DNA of 64,000 nucleotides from Tenacibaculum sp. SZ-18. GTDB lineage: Bacteria; Bacteroidota; Bacteroidia; Flavobacteriales; Flavobacteriaceae. The stretch is taken from assembly GCF_002813915.1 (NCBI RefSeq), contig NZ_CP019335.1, positions 1,905,777 to 1,969,776 on the forward strand, written 5' to 3'. The notes under the pieces were generated by a model. That model was not told the origin of the DNA. It did no database searches and worked only from the letters and a program-made list of their open reading frames with translations. The translations under genes and the position numbers were made by a program. The number at the start of each line of letters is the position of its first letter. Within the stretch, counting starts at the first letter, position 1. Shown here piece by piece: positions 7,924-19,400 of the stretch.

Positions 7924-9738
7924 TTAAGCTACTTTTTCGCCCACATAAACAATTACATCATTTTCTTTAATGTCTTGTTCTTTTACTTCAGCTAAAATTT
8001 TAAATTGGGTGTTTGATTTCAGGAATAATGGTATAGCGTTATCTTTCTGATTGATAACTTGTACCTTTCCTTTAAAGTCTTCAGAAGATTTGACAGTCAA
8101 CTCATTAATTTGAGGATAATCCCTAATAGTTTCTGTAAGATTAATGAAATCATCATTCTCGGTAAATAAAGTATCTGAATTTTCCGGCTTTCTTGAAGTA
8201 ACTTCTCGAGAAGTTGCCAACCTGTAGGCACCCATTTCCCCAAACACACCAGAAAAACGCTCAATTGCATATTTATTAATCACATCACTACCCGTCATTG
8301 CAATTAAATATCCAACATCACTTAATTCCACATTACTATCCAAATTATCATTATAGATATCAATATTAAAAGCTTCGATTCCCATTTCCTTGGCATCGTT
8401 TACATAATCTTTATTACTATCTAATAAAATAACTCTTCTATTATTATCTATAAGGAATTTAGCTATTAATCTTGCCGATCTTGAAGCTCCGACAAAAACA
8501 ATTGCTTCAGATTTTTTAAGGAAAACTCCAATCATTTTAGCAACCATTCTAGCAGTTGTAGCATTTAATAAAACCGTTCCTAAAACCATTGTAAACACCA
8601 ATGGAGTTATATAGTTTGCTCCTTCGACACCTAATTTCATTAACTTGGTTCCAAATAAAGAAGCGATTCCTGCGGCAACAATACCTCTTGGTCCTACCCA
8701 ACTGATAAATAATTTCTCATTTAATTTAAGTGTAGATTTATGCGTACTTAAAAAGACACCTAAAGGACGCACTACAAAAACTACGAGCGCAAAAAGCAAA
8801 ACTGTTTTCCAATTATAAATTAGGATTAATTGTTCCATATCCATATTTGCTGCAAGCAAAATGAATAAAATGGAAATTAATAAAACCGTAAGAGATTCCT
8901 TGAAATATAATAACTCATCAAAGCTTTTTAATTTACTATTTGCTATTACCATTCCCATTACAACAACTGCTAATAAACCTGATTCATGTGCTAAAAGATC
9001 CGATAAGACAAAAACTAATAACACCATTGATAAGGAAACCACGTTCAGTAAATAATGTGGTACAAACTTTCTATTAATAAAAAAAATTAAGGCCTTCGCA
9101 AAAATAAATCCTAATGAAGTACCAAAAAGGATAATTTTAAAGAATTCAATTAAAGCTGTTTGTGTAAAACCACTTTCTCCTCCAACACTTATAAACTCAA
9201 ATACCAATACAGCTACTAGAGCTCCAATTGGATCAATTAAGATTCCTTCCCATTTAAGAACAGCAGCAACATCCTTTTTTAATGGAATATTTCTCAAAAT
9301 TGGAGAAATAACTGTTGGACCTGTCACAATAATCAAGGCCGAAAATAACAAAGATAATTCCCAACCGAGATTAAATATATAATGAGCAAAAATACCTGCT
9401 AAGAAAAACGTAACAACAGAACCTAAAGTTACAAGCTTAGTAATCACAGGACCTACATTATTAATTTCACTCTTTTTTAATGTCAATCCTCCTTCAAAAA
9501 GTATAATACTTATGGCTAGTGAAACAAAATAGAACAAACCTTCACCTGGAAACAATCCTTTTTCACCATTCCAAATTGGCTCTATCCATTTACTTCCATT
9601 ATCGCTAAAAAATTCAGCTGCTACAGGCCCAACCAATAATCCAATTAAGATTAAAGGCAAAATAGCGGGAATTTTCAATTTCCATGCTACCCATTGCGCT
9701 AAAATTCCTAAAATAATTATACCTGCTAATTCTACCAT
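7924..9738 (-). CDS. monovalent cation:proton antiporter (CPA1/NhaP-type) with TrkA-N domain
   Basis: This 604-residue inner-membrane protein has about 12-13 hydrophobic segments in residues 1-400. Typical antiporter motifs are present (ALIIVTGPTVISPIL; GILIDPIGALVAVLVFEF, where the Asp is the expected ion-binding residue; SWVGPRGIVAAGIASLFG). A cytosolic Rossmann-like TrkA-N/RCK domain (about 405-520; AIVFVGASRSARLIAKFLID, VILLDSN) and a small RCK-C/TrkA-C-like tail follow. Such proteins exchange Na+ or K+ for protons and are gated by nucleotide or ligand binding to the RCK domain. The gene appears monocistronic, with at least 60 bp on either side. Ion specificity cannot be read from the sequence. 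Confidence 0.88.
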   Translation of the reverse strand: MVELAGIIILGILAQWVAWKLKIPAILPLILIGLLVGPVAAEFFSDNGSKWIEPIWNGEKGLFPGEGLFYFVSLAISIILFEGGLTLKKSEINNVGPVITKLVTLGSVVTFFLAGIFAHYIFNLGWELSLLFSALIIVTGPTVISPILRNIPLKKDVAAVLKWEGILIDPIGALVAVLVFEFISVGGESGFTQTALIEFFKIILFGTSLGFIFAKALIFFINRKFVPHYLLNVVSLSMVLLVFVLSDLLAHESGLLAVVVMGMVIANSKLKSFDELLYFKESLTVLLISILFILLAANMDMEQLILIYNWKTVLLFALVVFVVRPLGVFLSTHKSTLKLNEKLFISWVGPRGIVAAGIASLFGTKLMKLGVEGANYITPLVFTMVLGTVLLNATTARMVAKMIGVFLKKSEAIVFVGASRSARLIAKFLIDNNRRVILLDSNKDYVNDAKEMGIEAFNIDIYNDNLDSNVELSDVGYLIAMTGSDVINKYAIERFSGVFGEMGAYRLATSREVTSRKPENSDTLFTENDDFINLTETIRDYPQINELTVKSSEDFKGKVQVINQKDNAIPLFLKSNTQFKILAEVKEQDIKENDVIVYVGEKVA

Positions 9739-9804
9739 TTTTTGAAATTAATAACTGTAAATGTAGAACTTTTATTCTAAATAAAAATTAAATATTTGCT
9801 CTGT

Positions 9805-12153
9805 CTATTGAATAATTAACATTCTTTTAAACTCATTACCTCTATCATCGATAACGGTAATAGTATGCTCACCAATGCTCGGTTTTACTGGTAATTCATG
9901 ATAATCAATTGTCTCTTTAATAAACTCATTATCTAAATACCAATAAATCTTCGCATCAGGGTTTGTGTGCGTTAATTTTAATATAACTGGATTTAATTCT
10001 CCATCGTTTCCTTTTGTTAATGAAAGTTTCGTTCTGTACTTTACTGGAAAAATAAAATCGATCACTTTTTTATTAGCTTCCTTGCAACCCGATAAATAAT
10101 CTGGCAATTTAATATAATCTGGATTCTTTTGTTTGTAAAAATAAGCAACCAACGGTGGTAATGTAAACCAATTCTTCGTCTTCATTTCATTAGTAGGATA
10201 ACAATTTGAGTTAACTCTATAACTTTCTGTGGCATCTAATTTTAATTCATAATGATAAGGGCATGACTTTGCTCTTACTCCATTTTTAGATACTCTTTTA
10301 AGAACCTTTTCGCAACTTGGTAAAGCCAAAAATCCACTTTTAGCACAAACATACTCTTCAATTAAATCTTCATAAGGTTCAAAAAACCAATTAGCTCTAG
10401 GTAAGATATCAAAAACTTTAAACATCAACGGTGCCGCACTTCCAACACCTGTAACATCCGGTCTTCCTTCTCCATCTGAATTTCCAACCCAAACTCCGAC
10501 TACATATTTTGATGTTGTGCCAATTGCCCAAGCATCCTTATTACCAAAACTAGTTCCTGTTTTCCAAGCAATTTTTTGCGATGAATCATAGTATTTCCAG
10601 GCTTGATCGGATATAGGTCTGTTTACTTCTGTCAACGTATTTAATGTTAAATATGCCGAACCTGCATCTATTTGCTGTGGCTCAGAAACAACTTTACCGA
10701 AATCAATCTTATCATTTAATAAATAACTTGGTTCTTGAAATTCACTTGTATAATAATTATGCTTTAAATATTCGTAATGATTTACTGTTCCAGCATATCC
10801 AGCAAAAACTTTACATAAATCCCATAAACTTGCCTCTCCTCCACCTAGAACGACAGACAAACCGTAATAGTCCGCAGATTTATCTATATGTCTGATTTTA
10901 TAATCTTTTAAATCTTCGATAAACTTTTGAAGTCCATACTTGCGTAACATTCTTACTGCAGGAATATTCAAAGACCTTGTTAAAGCTTCGTTTACTGGTA
11001 CTGCACCGTCGTATCTTAAATCAAAATTTTTAGGAATATACCCTGCTATATCTGTCGGAATATCTTCTACTAATTGTGTTGGTAGTAAATCTCCCGATTG
11101 CAACATATGTGCATATAAAAATGGTTTTAATGTACTTCCTGTACTTCTAGGTGAAATAATATTATTTACATCTTTTTGGTGCTTTGCATCTGTTGGTGAA
11201 TTTCCAATATATGCAACAACTTTCCTTGTCTCTACATCTAAAACTAAAACAGCTAAATTATGTACTTCATTCTGCTTCATCAATCTATAATGCTGTTTAG
11301 CTAGATTGTTTACTTGAGATTGTTTAAAATTATCTAACGAGCTTACCACTCTTTTTCCTTCATGTGTTTTCTTTACCTCCTGTAAAAAGTGTCGTGCATT
11401 TGTAGGAAGAGGAAAAGGTCTCTGAGGCAATTCTTCTTCAATAGATAGCACATAAGTTAAACTATCAATAATTTCTTCTGAATATAATTTTTTAAGTAGT
11501 TTGTTTCTTTTGTTTAGTAAACGAACTTGATTTTTCCCAGGATAAATTAAAGAAGGAGCATTTGGTAAAACAGCTAAAGTTGCACTTTCCGCCCACGACA
11601 ATTGTTCTGGACGTAATCCATAATAACGCCAAGCTGCCATTTCCAATCCAACAACATTTCCTCCAAAAGGTGCATGAGAACTATATAGCTTTAATATTTT
11701 GTCTTTAGAATATTTAAACTCCAAACGAGTTGATAAAATTAATTCTTTAAGTTTTTCAAAATAGGTTCTCTTTTGATTCTTCCTAGACAATCTAATTACT
11801 TGTTGTGTAATCGTACTTCCTCCTCTAACAATTTTTTTAGCCCTTCTATTTTCGAAAACAGCTTTTATAATTGAAACTGGGTTAAAACCAAAATGTTTAT
11901 AAAAGTATGCATCTTCAAATTGTAAAACACAGTGCCTAAATTTTTCTGGAACAGAATCTAATTCAGGAAAACGCCACTGACCATCATTAGCAATGGTTGC
12001 ACCTAACAGATCATTATTTTTTGAAAGTAATACCGTAGATGTTGGATCGTCAAATAGTTTATTGGGCAGAGAAAAGAAATAAATTAGAAGTAATATTACG
12101 AGTATTGTAATTTTTCTCCAGCGTTTAAGTATATAAATTCTTAATCTACTCAT
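9805..12153 (-). CDS. pbpC: penicillin-binding protein 1C (bifunctional)
   Basis: This is a class A-type PBP of about 782 residues. After a short cytoplasmic tail and one membrane helix (near residues 15-32) comes a GT51 transglycosylase domain (FEDAYFYKHFGFNP with catalytic Glu, RGGSTITQQV). A transpeptidase domain follows, with the SxxK motif in GSTLKPF, SxN in TRSLNIPAVR and KTG in WKTGTSFGNKDAW. The C-terminal beta-rich region (about the last 90 residues, starting IDFIFPVKYRTKLSL) fits the PBP1C C-terminal domain. I prefer the ATG at 12153 (MSRLRIYILKRW) because it directly precedes the membrane helix; the frame extends to 12207. PbpC usually sits beside an alpha-2-macroglobulin gene; that partner is at 16425-21926 here, separated by an intruding gene. 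Confidence 0.92.
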   Translation of the reverse strand: MSRLRIYILKRWRKITILVILLLIYFFSLPNKLFDDPTSTVLLSKNNDLLGATIANDGQWRFPELDSVPEKFRHCVLQFEDAYFYKHFGFNPVSIIKAVFENRRAKKIVRGGSTITQQVIRLSRKNQKRTYFEKLKELILSTRLEFKYSKDKILKLYSSHAPFGGNVVGLEMAAWRYYGLRPEQLSWAESATLAVLPNAPSLIYPGKNQVRLLNKRNKLLKKLYSEEIIDSLTYVLSIEEELPQRPFPLPTNARHFLQEVKKTHEGKRVVSSLDNFKQSQVNNLAKQHYRLMKQNEVHNLAVLVLDVETRKVVAYIGNSPTDAKHQKDVNNIISPRSTGSTLKPFLYAHMLQSGDLLPTQLVEDIPTDIAGYIPKNFDLRYDGAVPVNEALTRSLNIPAVRMLRKYGLQKFIEDLKDYKIRHIDKSADYYGLSVVLGGGEASLWDLCKVFAGYAGTVNHYEYLKHNYYTSEFQEPSYLLNDKIDFGKVVSEPQQIDAGSAYLTLNTLTEVNRPISDQAWKYYDSSQKIAWKTGTSFGNKDAWAIGTTSKYVVGVWVGNSDGEGRPDVTGVGSAAPLMFKVFDILPRANWFFEPYEDLIEEYVCAKSGFLALPSCEKVLKRVSKNGVRAKSCPYHYELKLDATESYRVNSNCYPTNEMKTKNWFTLPPLVAYFYKQKNPDYIKLPDYLSGCKEANKKVIDFIFPVKYRTKLSLTKGNDGELNPVILKLTHTNPDAKIYWYLDNEFIKETIDYHELPVKPSIGEHTITVIDDRGNEFKRMLIIQ

Positions 12154-12394
12154 CAATTTTCTATTTTCATAAATTTTGAATAAAGCTACTAACAATTTAA
12201 AAAACAACCAATCGGTAAGTCTTTAATCTGATGGCTCTAAAAATAATAAAAAACAAACCCTAAATGCAACCTTGTTGAATTAAACTTCGTTTGTTATAAA
12301 TTCAGACTTAAGTATTTAAAATTAAACAATTAATTATCAATATGTTAAATTCTTTTTATTTAGTTTTAGGTTAATTAACCAAAACCCTAACATT

Positions 12395-15300
12395 ATGAAA
12401 AAACAATTATCAATTGTTTTCTTCTTGATTACTATCGTTTCGATAGCTCAAGAAATCAAGTACAAACCATTTTATCGAGGAAAAATTCCATCAGTTGAGT
12501 ATGTTGCTCCACTCTCTTCTAGACCTGGTGATTTAGTACCGTTTAAAAATGTAAAAAAAGAAGCTAAAGACAAAAGATCCATGGGCAATGTTATTGTTTC
12601 TGGTAAAGACCCTCAAAATCAAGATGACTATTTTAAAAGAAATAGACATCCACAAGAACAAAGTGTAAAAATGAAAAATGCTGGTTTAGTATTTGACACT
12701 TACTCTTCAAACTCTCAACCAACAGATCCTTCATTAGCTGTTGGTCCAAATCATGTAATGGTTGTATTTAATACTGGTTTCATGATTTATGATAAACAAG
12801 GAAACGAATTATTAGGAGAAACTGCTCCTAATCCAGCAATTTTTCCATCTGGTGGATGCTGTGATTTAACTGTATCATATGATAATGCTGCTGATAGGTG
12901 GGTATTATCTTTTTTAAATGGCGCAGGTGCAGGTGCACAAATTGCCGTTTCCGATGGTTCAAACCCATTAACTTCAGGATGGTACATTTATAATATATCT
13001 CAAATTAGAGATTATCAAAAATTATCAATTTGGAGCGACGGTTATTATATTACGGATAACACCACTGGTTCTAACCGAGTTTGGGCTCTAGAAAGAAGTG
13101 CCATGTTAGCTGGAGATTCAAATGCGGGAATACTGGGTTTTAATTTACCTAATATTGCTACAAGTGGATTTTACAGTCCGCAAGTATTGAATGTTACAGA
13201 TAATAATTTACCAGCAACTGGTGGGGCAACCGTGGTCTACATGCAAGATAATGCTTGGTCTGGTGTTTCTGTAGATCATGTTAAAGTTTGGACAATTGAT
13301 GTAAACTGGAGTAATACATCGAATTCAACTGTTTCTACTCCTCAAGAAATCAATGTAACTCCATTCATAGGTGTGTTTGATGGCGGAAGTTTTTCTAATT
13401 TACCACAACCTAATGGTGGGGCAAGTATTGACGCATTACAGGCAACAATTATGAATCAGGCTCAGTTTCGAAAGTTTGCAACTCACAACTCAGCTGTTTT
13501 TAATTTTGTAGTTGATACAGATGCTTCTTCAGGAAAATTGGCTGGAATTAGATGGATGGAATTTCGTCAAAGTGGCGACAATCAGCCATGGTCGTTATAT
13601 CAGGAAGGAACCTATAATGCGCCAGATTCGAGACATGCTTGGAACGCAAGTTTAGCAATGGATGCGAGTGGAAATATAGGAATGGGATATACTTCTCTAT
13701 CAAGTTCTGCAAGTTCAAATACTACTCGTGTAAGTTCGTACTTTACTGGAAGATCTGCAGGAGACCCTTTAGGAACAATGACTGCAATTGAAGGGTTAAT
13801 TGCTAATGGAAATCAAAATATTCCAGGAACTCGTTATGGAGATTATAGTAAAATTGATGTTGATCCTTCCAACAATAGTACTTTCTGGTATATTACAGAA
13901 TATATGAATAACGGAAGAAAAGGTGTAATTGGAACTTTTGAAATGCAACCGGCCGGTCCGCCTGATACTGAAGCTCCAACCAATCCTTCTAACCTAACTG
14001 TATCTAATTTAACAGGAACAAGTGCTGCATTAAATTGGAATGCTTCAACAGATAATGTTGGGGTTGCAAGATATTTAATTTCGATTGATGGAAATCAAGT
14101 GGGTACTTCAACTACAACTTCATTTACTGTTACCGGGTTATCTCCAACAACTCAATATACAGGCTCTGTAGTTGCACAAGATGCAGCTGGAAATGTATCT
14201 GGAAATGTAAATACAACCTTTACTACAATCGCAGGTCAGGTAAATTACTGTGCATCTTCTAGTAATAATGTTAATGACGAATTTATTAGTAACGTAAGTT
14301 TAAATACTATTAATAATAGTTCTGGTGCTCAGTTTTATTCAGACTTTACGAGTATTTCTACTAATTTGAATGAAGGCCAACAATACACAATTACCGTAAC
14401 ACCAACTTGGACAGGGACTGTTTACCAAGAAGGTTATGCAGTTTGGATTGACTATAACAATAATGGTGACTTTACAGACAGTGGAGAATTAGTATGGTCT
14501 AAATCCCCTTCAACGGATACACCTAATAGTGGTTCTTTCACTGTGCCTTCAGGTACTTCGCAAACTTCGGTTCGAATGCGAGTTTCTATGAAATATAACG
14601 GAATTCCTACTTCTTGCGAAAACTTTACTTACGGAGAAGTTGAAGATTATACCGTAAACTTAGAAGCTGGTGGAAACGGAGGTGGTGGAAACCCAGGTAT
14701 AATTGCTGGTTATAGTTTTGAAATAAATCGTGAAGGATGGAGTGATCCAGGAAGTGATTGTGCAAGAGTAAATAGCTCATCAAGATCATATGATGGAAAC
14801 TTCTCTATGAGATTACGTGATAATACAAATACTTCTAATACTGTTTCTCCCGTTTTAGATTTATCAGGCAATAACGAAATTACATTCGAATTCTTTGCTT
14901 ATATAAATAGCTTTGAGAGTGGTGAAGACTTTTTTGTAGAATTCTTTAATGGTACTTCATATGAGGTTATAGGTCAATATGTAGTTGGTGTTGACTATAA
15001 CAATGAGGAATTCTTTTCAGATGTAATCACATTAAACTCTTCAAATTATAATTTTAATCCAAACAACAGGTTCCGTTTTCGTTGTGATGCAAGTGGAAAT
15101 GGAGATCGTGTATATTTTGATCAAATCACCATTAGCGGAGACAATGTAAGTAGTTCTGCAAAAGATACTGATACTCCAACTCCTAGTGATGAACTAATTA
15201 ATTTTACTCAGGAATCTTTAAGTAAAATAAAACTATATCCGAATCCTACTAAGAACATTTTAAATATTGAAATTTTAAATGGCGAATTTGACGAGATGAC

Positions 15301-15454
15301 CATATATTCAGTAACGGGAAGAATTGTATACAGCACTAAAGAAAAAGTAAGAAATAAATCAACCATTGATGTTACTAAATTCGCGACAGGAAATTACTTT
15401 ATTAAGTTTATTTCTAATGGTAAGGCGGTAACAAAGCGTTTTATAAAAAAATAA
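12395..15454 (+). CDS. large secreted multidomain protein with T9SS type A sorting domain
   Basis: The 1019-residue product has a signal peptide (MKKQLSIVFFLITIVSIAQ). The first 520 residues look like a beta-propeller-like ectodomain with repeated Trp/Asp-rich turns (AVGPNHVMVVFNTGFMIYD). A fibronectin type III domain follows (about 530-615, DTEAPTNPSNLTVSNL to TTFTTI). Next is a GEVED domain (about 620-755, ending FTYGEVEDYTVNLE), a Gly-rich hinge and a jelly-roll/MAM-like beta-domain (about 770-925). The last 80 residues are a classical T9SS type A sorting signal (KLYPNPTKNILNIEIL, ATGNYFIKFISNGK, ending VTKRFIKK). It should be exported by T9SS and attached to or released from the surface. 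I see no protease or glycosidase triad in the first half. It lies between pbpC and the alpha-2-macroglobulin gene and has its own terminator. Confidence 0.88.
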   Translation: MKKQLSIVFFLITIVSIAQEIKYKPFYRGKIPSVEYVAPLSSRPGDLVPFKNVKKEAKDKRSMGNVIVSGKDPQNQDDYFKRNRHPQEQSVKMKNAGLVFDTYSSNSQPTDPSLAVGPNHVMVVFNTGFMIYDKQGNELLGETAPNPAIFPSGGCCDLTVSYDNAADRWVLSFLNGAGAGAQIAVSDGSNPLTSGWYIYNISQIRDYQKLSIWSDGYYITDNTTGSNRVWALERSAMLAGDSNAGILGFNLPNIATSGFYSPQVLNVTDNNLPATGGATVVYMQDNAWSGVSVDHVKVWTIDVNWSNTSNSTVSTPQEINVTPFIGVFDGGSFSNLPQPNGGASIDALQATIMNQAQFRKFATHNSAVFNFVVDTDASSGKLAGIRWMEFRQSGDNQPWSLYQEGTYNAPDSRHAWNASLAMDASGNIGMGYTSLSSSASSNTTRVSSYFTGRSAGDPLGTMTAIEGLIANGNQNIPGTRYGDYSKIDVDPSNNSTFWYITEYMNNGRKGVIGTFEMQPAGPPDTEAPTNPSNLTVSNLTGTSAALNWNASTDNVGVARYLISIDGNQVGTSTTTSFTVTGLSPTTQYTGSVVAQDAAGNVSGNVNTTFTTIAGQVNYCASSSNNVNDEFISNVSLNTINNSSGAQFYSDFTSISTNLNEGQQYTITVTPTWTGTVYQEGYAVWIDYNNNGDFTDSGELVWSKSPSTDTPNSGSFTVPSGTSQTSVRMRVSMKYNGIPTSCENFTYGEVEDYTVNLEAGGNGGGGNPGIIAGYSFEINREGWSDPGSDCARVNSSSRSYDGNFSMRLRDNTNTSNTVSPVLDLSGNNEITFEFFAYINSFESGEDFFVEFFNGTSYEVIGQYVVGVDYNNEEFFSDVITLNSSNYNFNPNNRFRFRCDASGNGDRVYFDQITISGDNVSSSAKDTDTPTPSDELINFTQESLSKIKLYPNPTKNILNIEILNGEFDEMTIYSVTGRIVYSTKEKVRNKSTIDVTKFATGNYFIKFISNGKAVTKRFIKK

Positions 15455-15473
15455 GATTTATATGTAAATCATA

Positions 15474-15501
15474 AAAAGGTCACCAAAATTGGTGACCTTT
15501 T
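15474..15501 (+). terminator. intrinsic terminator of the T9SS-cargo gene
   Basis: A perfect 11-bp stem, AAAAGGTCACC (15474-15484) with 15491-15501, a 6-nt loop and a following T7 run (15504-15510). This is the strongest terminator on the plus strand of the window. Confidence 0.9.
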
Positions 15502-15510
15502 GATTTTTTT

Positions 15511-16366
15511 AAATCTAAATAAGAAAGATTCAACATTTGAAAATTTTCTGAATAAATTTTAGATAATTTTTTTTGTAACCGTCAAAATTAATTTATCTCG
15601 GATTATAAAAGGAGAATTTGGTATGGCTACATTACAAGGGTCATTTAACATAAGAATTAGATGTTTGTTGAATTTCTTTAGAACTTATTATATGCATTTA
15701 AGTATAAACCAATAAAGAAACTTCTTTAAAACGCCCAGTATTATCTATAATTACCTTATAAGTCTTACGATTTTCATGATTACATCCTTGCTTTTTAACT
15801 TTTATGTCCAAACTAGTAAAGTAATCAAAATATGTTAAATTTAGATATTACGGGTCCTCTTGGAAATCCTTCTTGCCCGATTACTATTGTGATTTAATCA
15901 GCATTATGCATGTAAGGTAATTCTAGACTAGAAAATATGAACAATTATTCTATCTTATATATTCTTCTATTTTGTTTGTATACAAATCAATGGAATTTGT
16001 ATAACTACTTAGATGACGATCCTAACTAATTGGAAAATTATAGATATTTGTATTTATTAATACAGAGCCTGTATTCTTTCTTATAAAAGCGAAAGTTTTG
16101 TGGATATTGACACTACTATTATTTGTTATAAATTATCTATTTTCCAGTATCCATTCTTTCATGTGTTACATACGTAAGTCTGTTGCTGCATTTAAAGACC
16201 ATTTTTCATGATATCAACTAAGTAATTATGATGCCACAATATTTTATAGATGATAATTTTAATCAGCTAAAATTTGTTATTATCATATATTTATAATTTA
16301 CAACACATTTATTACGTATAAGTTACAAGTGAAATTATAACAGAACAAGATTTGTTGGGCACACAT
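15511..16366. other. about 0.86 kb without an intact gene; decayed coding traces
   Basis: No frame of useful length is open on either strand. On the minus strand, near 15870-15890, a stretch reads IVIGQEGFPRGPVISKFNIF. After a stop and frameshift it continues at 15840-15710 as FDYFTSLDIKVKKQG and CNHENRKTYKVIIDNTGRFK, ending in EVSLLVYT and a stop. This looks like the C-terminus of a lost gene, which I do not recognise. The remainder has many stops in all frames. I see no repeat, tRNA or transposon end. Confidence 0.4.
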
Positions 16367-16397
16367 AAAAAAACGCTCAACTTGGAATTATTGAGCG
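16367..16397 (-). terminator. intrinsic terminator of the alpha-2-macroglobulin gene
   Basis: CGCTCAA (16374-16380) pairs with TTGAGCG (16391-16397) around a 10-nt loop. On the minus strand it is followed by T7 (complement of 16367-16373). It lies 28 bp downstream of the minus-strand stop at 16425. Confidence 0.8.
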
Positions 16398-16424
16398 CTT
16401 CTTATAAGATAAAAATATAATGTC

Positions 16425-19400
16425 TTATTTCGTTACTTTAATCCATTGCCCCTTAGTTCTTGCTAGGTAATCATTATCATACATAGCTTCTCCTTGAACA
16501 CCTGGCAAATAGTAATCACCTAAATACGAAGCATTCATTAAGACTTTAAAAGTTTTTGATTGGTATTTTTTCAACGTAAAGTAATTGCTAATACTTGCAT
16601 CTCTAATATCTGTATAATCTACACCGTCTGAATCTGTATTATTCCCAAAATCAGTAAATCTTGTATTTATAATTTCCCATCCAGAAGGTAAGTATTGAGT
16701 CAAGGCAATATTGTCAACTTTCTCGTCTGTACTGTTACGAATAGTAACTTGAGCAACAAAATTTGTTCCTTGTGATAAGTTGGAAATATCAATAGGATTA
16801 CCGCTTTTATCCTTGTAGCTTACAGAAGCTTCTAAGTTCTTTTCTACAACTTTTTCTTGGCCAACTGGTAAAATTCCTTTGTTATAAACTCTAACATATA
16901 AAACTCCATTCGACTTGTTATTAATCTTAAAGGAATTCTGATTTTTCATTCCTTCTAAATTTTGAATGACCATAGACTTTGATGAAGTAATTCCATTTGT
17001 CTTTCCATTGAAAGTATAGTCTGCATTTACCCCCTGTTGACCTCCATTCTTCAATGCATATTGAGAAATTGCTAACAATGCATATGACGTAGTTTGTGTG
17101 CTCATCCACATTGAACTAGATAAGCTTTTTGCAATTTCTTGTGCCAATTTAATTGACTTAACCTCATCATTCACTAAAATGGATGTTTCTAGAGACATTG
17201 CTTTATTTCTTACCTCTGAGCCATAGTAATAATAAAATCTTTTAGTACTAGGTTCTTCCGATAACGTACTTAAAACAACCTTCGCGATAGATGTTTTTCC
17301 AATTACTGCATAAGCAGCTGCTAATCTTCTTTTAGATTGATTAGAAATTCCTTCTGTTTCTCTCAATCTGTTCATCGAAGCTAAATCTGGACTATTTGCT
17401 AAACTTAACGTATACAATCTATAAGCTTGAGCTAAATCATTTCGATAATACTTTTGAGAATTATACCTCCAATTTCTAGCTGCTTTTTTCTGATAATTAA
17501 TCCATTTGGCTTTAAACCCGATTGGTAAAACAAAACCTTTTTTTGCTGCTTCTAATAAAAAATGACCAGCATATGATGTTCCCCAATCATTTGCACTTCT
17601 TCCTCCTGGCCAATATGATAATCCACCATTTGATTTTTGAAAAGTAGATAATCGTTGAATTGCTGCTTTTACATTTCTATCCATTGACTTCTGCTTCTCC
17701 TCAGATAAATCAAATAAATCATTTAAATATAACTGTGGAAATGCGCTTGACGTAGTTTGCTCAACACATCCATGCGGATAACGAATTAAATACTCTAATC
17801 TATTTGTAAAGTTCATTGGAGGTAAACTTGACAATTCAATACTAGCTGAATTCGTTCCTTGCGTTCCAAAACTGGTAAAATCGATCGTGTTTTGTTCGTT
17901 TCCTTTTAACACCAATTCGTTTACTTCTGTTGTAATTGGATTTGGATTTAACACATCTATTTCTACTTCATAAAATGCCTTTTCTGAACCTGCACTTGCT
18001 TCCACTCTAACCTTTCCTATTCCTTTAAAATCTTTCACCTTTAATGTAAAGTAAGCCATTTTTTCATCAGGCTGCGAGAAAGTTAAATTTTGAGTAGAAT
18101 TTCCTACTATATCATAAGCTTCATTTGGTTTTACCTCAACTTTTACATTTTTCACATTTTCTTTCATAGCGAAAACTGTAACTGGTAATGTAACCGTTTC
18201 TTGAGGGGTGATTTTTCTTGGTAAAGAAGCTAAAACCATCACTGGTTTTCTTACGAAAGCAGTCTTTTCATCATTACCATAAGCTTCATTAGTCGCATCC
18301 GAAGCAACTACCATCGCTCTAACTGAACCTACATAATTTGGAATTTGTACACTATGTGTTTTTATTTCTCCTGAATCTAATTTGAACGGTCCTAAGAATT
18401 TTACCATTGGTTTAAAACGATTCGCTTTCTTGTTTTTGCTTCCAGCTTCAGCTTCATCTCCACCAATGCTTAAAATCTGATTTACTTTTCCTCCATAGGC
18501 ACCAATAACATCATCAAAAATATCCCACGTTCTAACACCTAAAGATTGTTTTGCAAAAAATGTAAACCAAGGATTCGGAGTTTTAAACCTAGTTAAGTCT
18601 AACAAACCTTCATCAACAATTGCAACAGTATAAGTCATTGACTTAGAATTTAACTCTTTAACCCTAAAAGTAGCTGTACTTTCAGGCTTTAATTCATCTG
18701 CTAATTGAATTTGAGGCTCTAATTTTGTTCTTGGATCTTTTACAGAAATCGGAATGGAACCATACATCCTGATTGGTAAATCATTCTTGGTTTGCGCATG
18801 CTTTTGAAGTAACGAAATGTTTACAAAAACATTCGGCGTATATAAATCTAAAACAGGGAAAGAAAACTCCGTTTGTTTATCTTTTGTATCTACCCAGAAA
18901 TAATCTAATACTTCTGTCCCATTTTCAATTGTAACTAAAGCTCTTCCATCTTCAGAAGATGGAAATTTAATGGTAGCCTTTTCGTTTACATTATATTCTT
19001 CGCTATCACTAGAGAAAACTAACATCGTTGCGTTTGTTTTATCTTGACTTCCTCTTTTCTTTCCGTAGTAAGAAGGCCAATCGAAATATACCACAGAAGA
19101 AGTTACATGATTACTATTTTTATCTTTAACTTTTACTAAATATCTTCCCCAGTCATTTTTATCAACTTTTAAGTTAAATGATCCTTTCCCAGAAGCATTT
19201 GTAGAAACTTGCTTCATTGTATATGGTGTATGATATGTAGATCCATCATAATATGATAATCCATTTCTAGAAGAATTCCACCACCATCTCCAGCTCAATT
19301 TATAAACTTTTACTTCAAGATTATTGGCAATTCCTTTTCCTTCTTCATTTACAGAAGCGACATTAAAAGTATAATCTTGATCAGTAAATAAGTAATTTTT

